Positions 6,176 to 11,730 of a stretch of 11,730 nt of DNA are shown piece after piece; within the stretch, counting starts at the first letter, position 1; the number at the start of each line of letters is the position of its first letter. The position numbers and the translations under genes are program-made. The notes under the pieces are model-generated. The model made no database searches, was not told the DNA's origin, and saw only the letters and a program-made list of their open reading frames with translations. The stretch comes from Pseudomonadota bacterium. Lineage in GTDB: Bacteria; Pseudomonadota; Gammaproteobacteria; Burkholderiales; Casimicrobiaceae. The stretch lies in assembly GCA_029571495.1 (NCBI GenBank), contig JAKPSO010000479.1, forward strand, positions 1-11,730, in the 5' to 3' direction.

Positions 6176-7294
6176 ATGCCTCGTATCACTCTTTTGCTCC
6201 TCTCCGGCGGCGGACACACGGGTCGCAACGTCCTCGCCGCGTTGGGCCAGCGACGTCATCTCTTCCGCGTCGTCACGACGACCGACGTAACCGACGAACC
6301 CGGCGTTTACGAAATCGACGCCGCGTACGTCACACCTGCGATAAGCGTTGACGCAGACGGCTTTGCACGCGAGTTCACAAAGATTCTGGCGTGCGAAGCA
6401 CCAGCGCTCGTGATTCCATGTCGCGACGAGGACGTGGCTTGGTTGGCGCGGTATGCCGAAAACCACCCTCATTCGTCGTCCGAGTTTCTGTGCGGCAACG
6501 CGGTGCTCGCCCAAACTGTGAACGACAAGTGGCTGAGCGCGGAGTTTTGCCAAGCACACAGATTGCCGTTCGCTGGTTCGCTGCGTGGCGACGACGAAGT
6601 TGCATTGGACGCGTTCATTCGCGCCAACGGCTTGCCTCTCGTTGCCAAGCCACGTCGAGGCGCCGACGCTCGCGGCATCTATGTAGTGACCAGCAAAGCG
6701 CAGGCGCAAAACGCGCTGCGCCGCGCCGACTACATCTTGCAGCAATTTCTTGGCGAACCGAAAGCCGTGCAAGCGCTGCTCGGTGACATTGAGAACGTTG
6801 GCATTCCACTGTTTCACACGCTTGAAGGTCGGAAACGTTCGATCCAAATTCTGATCGGGCCGCTGGGAAACGTCGAACACATCGTCTGCACGATCAACGA
6901 ATTTGTGGGCCGCAACGCGCGGACGATTTGCATCGATGATTCGGCGGAACCGCGCGAAATTGGCCTTGCCTGTGCCCGAGTTTTCGCAGCGAGTGGCTGG
7001 CGCGGCCCCCTCAACGTGCAGTGTCAGCCCGATGTCCACGGTACGCTCCGGATCCATGAATTCAACGCGCGTTTCACTGGCGCGACCGCCGCGCGGGCGC
7101 TCCTCGGAATAGACGAGGTCGGAGCGGCGATTCGTGCGTTTACAGGGTTTGCGTTGCCCCAGCTGCCGTACGCAGGCTCGACGCGCGAAGCACGCGAATC
7201 GCTCGCCGCACGCAGTGTCAGCATGGGCGCAGCTGAGCGCTTCGCCGAGTCCGGTGTTTGGAGTCGAAGCGACGAAGTGACTGCCAACGCATGA
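6176..7294 (+). CDS. ATP-grasp ligase (carbamoyl-phosphate-synthase-like fold)
   Basis: The protein has 372 residues from the ATG at 6176 (M-P-R-I-T-L-L-L-L-S-G-G-G). An in-frame ATG at 6155 adds seven residues and is possible. I prefer 6176 because the first Rossmann strand begins there; neither start has a clear Shine-Dalgarno. The N-terminal about 110 residues are a Rossmann-like pre-ATP-grasp domain (S-G-G-G-H-T-G-R-N). The ATP-grasp domain follows: L-P-L-V-A-K-P with Lys158, a small glycine-containing loop (R-R-G-A-D-A-R-G), and the metal-binding H-E-F-N-A-R-F-T-G with Glu295 and Asn297. The family joins a carboxylate to an amine or other nucleophile through an acyl-phosphate, using ATP. 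The substrate cannot be read from the sequence. Its stop overlaps the glycosyltransferase start (ATGA at 7291-7294), so the two probably serve one pathway, perhaps modification of a surface glycan or sugar amino acid. Confidence 0.85.
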   Translation: MPRITLLLLSGGGHTGRNVLAALGQRRHLFRVVTTTDVTDEPGVYEIDAAYVTPAISVDADGFAREFTKILACEAPALVIPCRDEDVAWLARYAENHPHSSSEFLCGNAVLAQTVNDKWLSAEFCQAHRLPFAGSLRGDDEVALDAFIRANGLPLVAKPRRGADARGIYVVTSKAQAQNALRRADYILQQFLGEPKAVQALLGDIENVGIPLFHTLEGRKRSIQILIGPLGNVEHIVCTINEFVGRNARTICIDDSAEPREIGLACARVFAASGWRGPLNVQCQPDVHGTLRIHEFNARFTGATAARALLGIDEVGAAIRAFTGFALPQLPYAGSTREARESLAARSVSMGAAERFAESGVWSRSDEVTANA

Positions 7295-8601
7295 CCAACG
7301 CCGGATCGCGAGAACTCGGCGTCTTGCTGAAGGCGCGCCGCCCGGGCGCACTTGACATGGCTGTTCGCTTTTCGGCGGATATCGTCTTCTCCGCCGGACT
7401 TGAATGGGACATGGCCGCGAATGTCGTTGATCGTATTTGGATTGGCGATGCCGTCTTCGATCTTTCGCTGCGCGACCAACTGGTGGTGCTCATGGAGTGC
7501 CGACGCGTACTGCATCCTAGCGGAGAGCTCACATTGTGGGAAGACGACTCAGACGAGCATCGCAACTCGTTCGCACGCTGGGCGGAATTTATTGGGCTCG
7601 TCGAGCGTAGCGGAAACGCAGGTACCGCGGCGTGGACGAAGCCTTCACCAGAAAATGCAGCGCAACCATTAGTCTCCATTCTCATTCCGTCGTGCAACCC
7701 GCGCTACTTCGCGGAAGCGCTTGACTCGGCCCTCGCGCAGACCTGGTCTCCGTGCGAAATCATCATCTGCGACGATTGCGAGACCGACGCCATCGAGAAG
7801 ATCGTTGCAACCCGATCCGGCCCCAAGTCGATTCGTTACATCAAGAACCCAGAACGACTTCGAGCGCGAAAGAATTACGAAAAACTGTTCTCGCTCGCGC
7901 AAGGCAGTTTTCTGAAGTTTCTCAATGACGACGACGTCCTTGAACCAGAGTGCGTAGAGACGCTGTTGCGTCCCCTACTCGCGAACCCCGACATCACGCT
8001 ATCGACGTCGCACCGGTGGCGCATTGACGGCGCTTCACGCGTGATCGACGATATGCCCGCGACTCAGGAAATTACGCACTCTGACGTCATAGTCGACGGC
8101 ATCACGCTCGCCAGCGCGGTCATCATGTACGGGCTCAATTTCATCGGTGAGCCCAGCACGGCGCTGCTTCGAAAGTCAGCGTTCGCGTTTCGGCCACATC
8201 TGGATGGCGAGCAGCCGTTCCATTTCAACGGAGAGGAAGTGCGTGGCGCGGTGGATCTAGCCATGTGGTCACGTGCACTCGTGCAGGGCGACGCGGCGTT
8301 CATTGCGAAGCGCCTCAGCCGCTTTCGCTCACATGGCGAACAAGCGCAAGCCCGCGAAGACGTGTTGCAGCGTTCCGTCGACGGCATTCGCAACCTGCAA
8401 GCGCAGTGGATCGAACTCGGCTTATTCCGACGCTATCCGCCGCACTTGCTGCGCTGTCGCTCGCTCGACGAAAGCGGCGCCGCGGTCGGTGAATGGCACC
8501 CTCAGCCCGTGCTCTCATTTCCACAGCCGCCGGAGTCGCCCGAACGCGCCATCGCGACGTGGCGCGCGACACGAAGGCATGCGTTCGACACCGCCGCGTG
8601 A
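7291..8601 (+). CDS. GT2 family glycosyltransferase fused to a truncated methyltransferase-like N-terminus
   Basis: The protein has 436 residues; its ATG overlaps the upstream stop as ATGA. An ATG at 7258 would place 11 extra residues inside the ATP-grasp gene and is not favoured. Residues about 20-95 resemble the C-terminal half of a class I SAM methyltransferase: A-D-I-V-F-S, then V-D-R-I-W-I-G-D and M-E-C-R-R-V-L-H-P-S-G-E-L-T-L (the usual E-x-x-R-V-L-x-P-G-G segment). The glycine-rich SAM-binding motif I is absent. Residues about 126-350 are a GT-A glycosyltransferase of family 2: P-L-V-S-I-L-I-P-S-C-N-P, I-I-I-C-D-D-C (Asp161/162) for nucleotide binding, and F-L-N-D-D-D (202-205) as the D-x-D-type metal site. 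It would transfer a sugar from an NDP-sugar to an unknown acceptor. No membrane segment is seen. The remnant may be structural or a decayed fusion. Confidence 0.85.
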   Translation: MTNAGSRELGVLLKARRPGALDMAVRFSADIVFSAGLEWDMAANVVDRIWIGDAVFDLSLRDQLVVLMECRRVLHPSGELTLWEDDSDEHRNSFARWAEFIGLVERSGNAGTAAWTKPSPENAAQPLVSILIPSCNPRYFAEALDSALAQTWSPCEIIICDDCETDAIEKIVATRSGPKSIRYIKNPERLRARKNYEKLFSLAQGSFLKFLNDDDVLEPECVETLLRPLLANPDITLSTSHRWRIDGASRVIDDMPATQEITHSDVIVDGITLASAVIMYGLNFIGEPSTALLRKSAFAFRPHLDGEQPFHFNGEEVRGAVDLAMWSRALVQGDAAFIAKRLSRFRSHGEQAQAREDVLQRSVDGIRNLQAQWIELGLFRRYPPHLLRCRSLDESGAAVGEWHPQPVLSFPQPPESPERAIATWRATRRHAFDTAA

Positions 8602-8651
8602 CGGTGCAACCCGAATACAGCTTTTCAGCATAAACGGCAGTTGCACGGTGC

Positions 8652-8683
8652 TTTCAGCCTATTTTCAGCCTATTTTCAGCCAG
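8652..8683. repeat. 11-bp tandem direct repeat (about 2.7 copies)
   Basis: The unit TTTCAGCCTAT occurs at 8652-8662 and 8663-8673, then TTTCAGCC at 8674-8681 with the sequence diverging after it. A further TTTTCAGC lies upstream near 8622-8629. The 11-base period is close to one DNA helical turn, so the copies face the same side, as operator or iteron-like sites do. The repeat lies in the 162-base gap between the glycosyltransferase stop and the convergent livF stop, where a promoter is not expected. Its role is unknown. Confidence 0.6.
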
Positions 8684-8706
8684 TGTCGACAATACGCAAT
8701 TCGTGC

Positions 8707-8735
8707 CGCTAATGGCTGCGCTACGGTCGTTAGCG
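8707..8735. other. Weak inverted repeat between convergent genes
   Basis: CGCTAA at 8707-8712 and TTAGCG at 8730-8735 form six-base arms around a 17-base loop, followed by CTAAAAAGC. There is no T-tract in the correct position on either strand, so a standard intrinsic terminator is not supported. It could still form a small structure at the ends of the converging transcripts. Another weak inverted repeat in the same gap pairs GTGCAAC (8604-8610) with GTTGCAC (8640-8646). Confidence 0.25.
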
Positions 8736-8763
8736 CTAAAAAGCTATACCCCGGCAACGGAAC

Positions 8764-9480
8764 CTAAACCTCCAACCATTCCTTGCGGATGTTCGCGTCG
8801 GCTTTGAGCTCCGCTGGAGTGCCTTCGAACACGATTCGACGGTCACCCATCACGTAGACGCGGTCGGAGATTTGCAGGGCTATCGCAAGCTTTTGTTCGA
8901 CAAGCACGACACTGATGCCGCGACGTTTCAGTTCTTTCAAATACTCAGCGACCAGTTGCACGATGGCGGGCGCGAGGCCCTCCGTGGGCTCATCGATCAT
9001 GATGAGATCCGGGTCCCCCATGAGCGTGCGGCATAGCGTGAGCATCTGCTGCTCCCCGCCCGAGAGCACGCCCGCTTCTGTATTTTGTCGCTCGCGAAGG
9101 CGCGGAAACATTTTGTACATGTCCTCGAAGCTCCAGCGGCTCACTTTCTTGCCGCCCTTCTCGCCGAGCATGAGGTTTTGGTGCACCGTGAGCTTCGGAA
9201 AAATATCGCGGCTTTCAGGGACGTAACCGATACCTTGATGCGCGACCTCAAACGCCTTGAGTCCAAGCACATTCTTGCCGCGCCACAGCACTTCGCCGCG
9301 GTTGTCGACGAGTCCCATGATGGCCTTCACGGTCGTCGAACGTCCCGCACCGTTACGCCCGAGCAGGGCAACGATTTCGCCTTCGTTCACATGCAAGTTC
9401 ACGCCTTGCAGGATGTGACTCTTACCGTAAAACGCATGCAGCTCTTTGACTTCGAGCGCCTTCTTTTGCTCGCTGCTCAT
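8764..9480 (-). CDS. livF: Branched-chain amino acid/amide ABC transporter ATPase LivF
   Basis: The protein has 238 residues, the usual LivF length, and is a cytoplasmic ABC ATPase powering a HAAT-family importer. Motifs: Walker A G-R-N-G-A-G-R-S-T at 41-49, with Arg47 where the catalytic Lys normally sits; Y-V-P-E-S-R-D-I-F at 86-94, characteristic of LivF; signature L-S-G-G-E-Q-Q at 139-145; Walker B L-I-M-I-D-E-P with Asp163/Glu164; and V-L-V-E-Q at 192-196 in the switch position, where Gln is common in LivF. The ATG overlaps the livG stop (ATGA) and has a strong GGAGGGGA ribosome-binding sequence at 9485-9492. It is the last gene of the liv operon in this window. Membership is certain; the transported substrate (branched-chain amino acids, amides, urea or others) is not determined by sequence alone. 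Confidence 0.93.
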   Translation of the reverse strand: MSSEQKKALEVKELHAFYGKSHILQGVNLHVNEGEIVALLGRNGAGRSTTVKAIMGLVDNRGEVLWRGKNVLGLKAFEVAHQGIGYVPESRDIFPKLTVHQNLMLGEKGGKKVSRWSFEDMYKMFPRLRERQNTEAGVLSGGEQQMLTLCRTLMGDPDLIMIDEPTEGLAPAIVQLVAEYLKELKRRGISVVLVEQKLAIALQISDRVYVMGDRRIVFEGTPAELKADANIRKEWLEV

Positions 9481-10241
9481 TGCGTCCCCTCCGCCGCCAA
9501 CACTGCACCCAGGTACGCCTCTTGGACTGTTCGATCGGCACGCACGCGTTCGGGTGTGTCAAACGCGATCACTTCGCCGTACACCAGCACCGCGATACGA
9601 TCGGCCAGACCAAACACCACGCCCATATCGTGCTCCACGGTCAACAGCGTTTTGCCTTCGGTGACCGTACGAATCAGGTGCACGAAGCGATCCGTCTCCG
9701 AATGGCTCATGCCCGCCGTCGGCTCGTCGAGCAAAATCACATCGCCACCGCCCGCAATCGTGAGTCCCACCTCCAGCGCGCGTTGCTCCGAGTAGGTAAG
9801 AAGCGACGCCGCCACATCGCGTCGACGCTTGAGTTCGAGCGACGCCATGAGCGCTTCGGTACGGTCGTTCAGCTCGGTGAGCTTCGACAACGGTTTCCAA
9901 AAACTGTATTTCTGGCCGCTCGCGTAGAGCGCCGCGCACCGCAAGTTCTCGAAGACGCTCAGTCGCGAAAAAATATTGGTGATCTGAAAGCTCCGCGCGA
10001 GGCCCATGCGGCTGATCTCGTAGGGACGCTTACCGACGATGTCAGTGCCGCTGAGTTTGATGCTGCCGCTGGTGGGCTCGAAGCGCCCGCTGATGAGGTT
10101 AAACAGCGTGCTCTTTCCGGCGCCATTCGGGCCGATGACCGCAACGCGCTCGCCCTTCTGCACGGCGAGGTTCACGCCGCGAATGATTTCGGTTTTGCCG
10201 AAGGACTTTTTGACGTTGCTCAGTTCGAGTGCGATGCTCAT
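9477..10241 (-). CDS. livG: Branched-chain amino acid/amide ABC transporter ATPase LivG
   Basis: The protein has 254 residues, normal for LivG. Motifs: Walker A G-P-N-G-A-G-K-S-T at 37-45 with Lys43; Q-loop A-R-S-F-Q-I-T-N at 82-89; the LivG-type insertion between Q-loop and signature; signature region L-T-Y-S-E-Q-R at 148-154, where Ser151 replaces the expected Gly of L-S-Y-G-E-Q; Walker B V-I-L-L-D-E-P with Asp172/Glu173; and switch His204 (V-E-H-D-M). It pairs with LivF as the second ATPase of the importer. The ATG overlaps the livM stop by ATGA, with an AGGAGG sequence at 10252-10257 inside livM. The stop overlaps the livF ATG in the same way. Family assignment is firm, and the atypical signature may be a subfamily trait rather than damage. 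Confidence 0.93.
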   Translation of the reverse strand: MSIALELSNVKKSFGKTEIIRGVNLAVQKGERVAVIGPNGAGKSTLFNLISGRFEPTSGSIKLSGTDIVGKRPYEISRMGLARSFQITNIFSRLSVFENLRCAALYASGQKYSFWKPLSKLTELNDRTEALMASLELKRRRDVAASLLTYSEQRALEVGLTIAGGGDVILLDEPTAGMSHSETDRFVHLIRTVTEGKTLLTVEHDMGVVFGLADRIAVLVYGEVIAFDTPERVRADRTVQEAYLGAVLAAEGTQ

Positions 10242-11551
10242 ACGATGGCCGCCTCCTCGCGCTTTATCGCTTCAGCAATGCGTTCTTCACCGTCGCTCCA
10301 TACCTTCGCGAAACGACGCCGCCAGAATTCAAACGCAGCGCCGCCGAGGAGCAACACGATCGCCGCAATTGCCCACGAAGAGGCCTTAGCCGCATCCAAG
10401 GGAATATGCGCAATCGTCAGCGCCGTTCCAGAGCCCGCGGCGACTTGCAATTGATACGCCATCTCTACGAGCGCAGCGAAGCCCCACAATGCGATCAACC
10501 CAAAAAACGCCATGCCCGCATACGGCCAGCGCATCTTGCGCCATTCGCCGTACTTAACGCGACGTAGGTTCAACATAAAGAGCGCAGAGAACCCGCCGGG
10601 CGCGAACACCACCATGATCAAGAACACGATCCCGACATAGAGCTGCCACGCCTTGGTGAGCTCAGACAGCACGTACAGCGAGAAGATCAACAGCACGCCA
10701 CCAATCAGCGGCCCAAAAAAGAAGCCAACGCCGCCCAAGAACGTGAACAGCAGGTAGCTACCAGAACGCACGCCGTGCAAAAGTTCGGCAGTGGCCGACT
10801 CGAAGCTAATCGCGCTCAAGCCGCCCGCGACACCCGCGAAAAAGCTCGATGCCATGACGATCAAATAGCGAACCCATCGCGTGTCGTAGCCGACAAACTC
10901 CGTGCGCTCCGCGTTGTCGCGCACGGCGTTGGCGATGCGCCCGAGCGGGGTGTGGGTGAAGGCGTACATGGCGGCCGTGCAAACGAACAGGTAGATCGCG
11001 ATCAAGTAATACACCTGCGTTTGCGATCCAAAGTTCACGCCCAAATCGTGCAGCCAGCCGCTGCCGGCCGTACGATTGGCACTCACGCCAGACTCGCCAC
11101 CAAAAAACTCTGGGAACATTAGAGCACCGGCAAACACGAGTTCACCGACACCGAGCGTGATCATCGAAAACGGCGTTCCCGCCTTGCGCGTCGTGACGTA
11201 ACCGAGGAGCGCACCGACCAAGAACCCGCCAAACCCTGCAACCAGCGGCACGATCCACATCGGCATCGGCCAACCACCTGCGATCTTGTTCATCGCGTGC
11301 ACGGCGAAAAACGCACCGAGACCGGTGTACACCGCATGTCCAAACGAGAGCATGCCAGCCTGTCCGAGCAGCATGTTGTAGCTCATGCACGCGATGGATG
11401 CGATGCCCATCGCGCACACGAGCGTAAGCACAAAGTTCGACCGCGCAATCAACGGCAGCAGCAAGAGGATCAGCGCGAAGCCGCTCCACACAACGATGCG
11501 TACACCGTTGAGCGGCCGAAAGTGCATGGGTTTTAGCGTAGTGCTACTCAT
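10238..11551 (-). CDS. livM: Branched-chain amino acid/amide ABC transporter permease LivM, with C-terminal extension
   Basis: The protein has 437 residues from the ATG at 11551. A GTG at 11554 is immediately upstream, but the ribosome-binding sequence GGGGA (11558-11562) is spaced for the ATG. The core (about 30-330) has the LivM pattern of many hydrophobic helices: Y-N-M-L-L-G-Q-A-G-M-L-S-F-G-H-A, the ATPase-coupling segment T-P-L-G-R-I-A-N-A-V-R-D-N, then G-Y-D-T-R and F-A-P-G-G. It forms half of the inner-membrane pore of the importer. After about residue 330 an extra stretch of roughly 100 residues carries two further hydrophobic segments (M-A-F-F-G-L-I-A-L-W-G-F-A-A-L-V and S-S-W-A-I-A-A-I-V-L-L-L-G) and ends in a charged tail. 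Most LivM proteins stop near 300-360 residues. The start overlaps the end of livH, and the stop overlaps livG. Confidence 0.93.
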   Translation of the reverse strand: MSSTTLKPMHFRPLNGVRIVVWSGFALILLLLPLIARSNFVLTLVCAMGIASIACMSYNMLLGQAGMLSFGHAVYTGLGAFFAVHAMNKIAGGWPMPMWIVPLVAGFGGFLVGALLGYVTTRKAGTPFSMITLGVGELVFAGALMFPEFFGGESGVSANRTAGSGWLHDLGVNFGSQTQVYYLIAIYLFVCTAAMYAFTHTPLGRIANAVRDNAERTEFVGYDTRWVRYLIVMASSFFAGVAGGLSAISFESATAELLHGVRSGSYLLFTFLGGVGFFFGPLIGGVLLIFSLYVLSELTKAWQLYVGIVFLIMVVFAPGGFSALFMLNLRRVKYGEWRKMRWPYAGMAFFGLIALWGFAALVEMAYQLQVAAGSGTALTIAHIPLDAAKASSWAIAAIVLLLGGAAFEFWRRRFAKVWSDGEERIAEAIKREEAAIV

Positions 11552-11730
11552 CACGCGTCCCCATGATTCCCCGAGGCCGCAATACGAGCATCACGACAAG
11601 CAAGAGATACGGCAGGATCGGCGCGACTTGCGAGAGCTTCAGCTTCCACACCGGATAGCCAAACGTCTCCGGCGTCACCTGCACCCCCAGTGATTGCGCC
11701 GCGCCCATGAACGACCAATCGACGCCGACC
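11544..11730 (-). CDS. livH: Branched-chain amino acid/amide ABC transporter permease LivH, C-terminal end only
   Basis: Reading the minus strand from 11729 downward gives 61 residues in frame to a TAG at 11546-11544; the N-terminus lies outside the window. The end has V-W-K-L-K-L-S-Q-V-A-P-I-L-P, then a hydrophobic helix (Y-L-L-L-V-V-M-L-V-L), then R-P-R-G-I-M-G-T-R-D-E. The last helix followed by R-P-x-G-x-x-G is the standard LivH terminus. With LivM it forms the importer's membrane pore. The stop lies within the first codons of livM (overlap of eight bases), continuing the pattern of coupled genes. The substrate-binding protein gene expected for this system is not in the window. Confidence 0.85.
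   Translation of the reverse strand, partial: VGVDWSFMGAAQSLGVQVTPETFGYPVWKLKLSQVAPILPYLLLVVMLVLRPRGIMGTRDE
11558..11562 (-). promoter_or_regulatory. Ribosome-binding sequence deciding the livM start
   Basis: GGGGA on the minus strand lies six bases before the ATG at 11551 and only three before the adjoining GTG at 11554, so the ATG is the better start. Confidence 0.5.

Noticed and set aside
6116..7351. Long minus-strand open frame opposite the ATP-grasp gene (411 codons)
   Set aside because: Its translation is rich in Arg, Cys and His with no domain motifs, and it lies fully antisense to a well-supported gene. It is a product of biased codon use.
8652..8683. Repeat array as a CRISPR
   Set aside because: The units are 11 bases with no spacers and no cas genes nearby.
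8707..8735. Intrinsic terminator for livF or the glycosyltransferase
   Set aside because: Only six-base arms with a 17-base loop and no T-tract after the stem on either strand.
9480..10454. Long plus-strand open frame opposite livG/livM
   Set aside because: It is antisense to clear ABC transporter genes, has no motif, and its composition is that of a reverse-complement shadow.

Overview
The window looks like a moderately GC-rich Gram-negative chromosome segment. It has a periplasmic chaperone, an outer-membrane-type beta-rich protein, many Sec signal peptides and ATGA-coupled operons. The Liv-type ABC genes carry features I associate with Betaproteobacteria (Burkholderiales-like), but that placement is from memory and only moderately secure. 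No tRNA, rRNA, CRISPR array, insertion sequence or phage gene is visible.

Region 1 (1-5106, + strand) is a six-gene surface-appendage operon. It starts with the cut 3' end of a secreted fimbrial-subunit-like protein. Next come its intact tandem paralogue, a third diverged paralogue with two cysteines, and a small secreted all-beta protein of unknown family. A PapD-like periplasmic chaperone follows, and the last gene is a 654-residue beta-rich outer-membrane-type protein ending in an SdrD-B/CNA-B-like Ig domain with a calcium-loop motif. Four of the genes are joined by start/stop overlaps. No canonical usher is seen in the window, so the terminal protein is the obvious candidate for the pore or anchor. 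This makes the locus the best candidate here for an undescribed chaperone-dependent assembly system.

Region 2 (5103-5999, - strand) is an amidohydrolase-2-fold protein that converges on the fimbrial operon, with the two stop codons overlapping. It has lost four of the five expected metal-ligand positions and is probably not a metal-dependent hydrolase.

Region 3 (6176-8601, + strand) is a translationally coupled pair: an ATP-grasp ligase and a protein fusing a truncated methyltransferase remnant to a GT2 glycosyltransferase. They probably act on a surface glycan or small carboxylated metabolite. A divergent 150-200 bp intergenic region separates them from the amidohydrolase.

Region 4 (8602-8763) is a short gap between convergent genes. 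It holds an 11-bp tandem repeat and weak inverted repeats.

Region 5 (8764-11730, - strand) is a branched-chain amino acid/amide (HAAT) ABC transporter operon in the order livH (partial), livM, livG, livF, all overlapping. LivM has a C-terminal extension. The ATPases carry non-consensus residues (Arg in the LivF Walker A, Ser in the LivG signature) that fall in the same composite ATP site of the expected LivF/LivG dimer.
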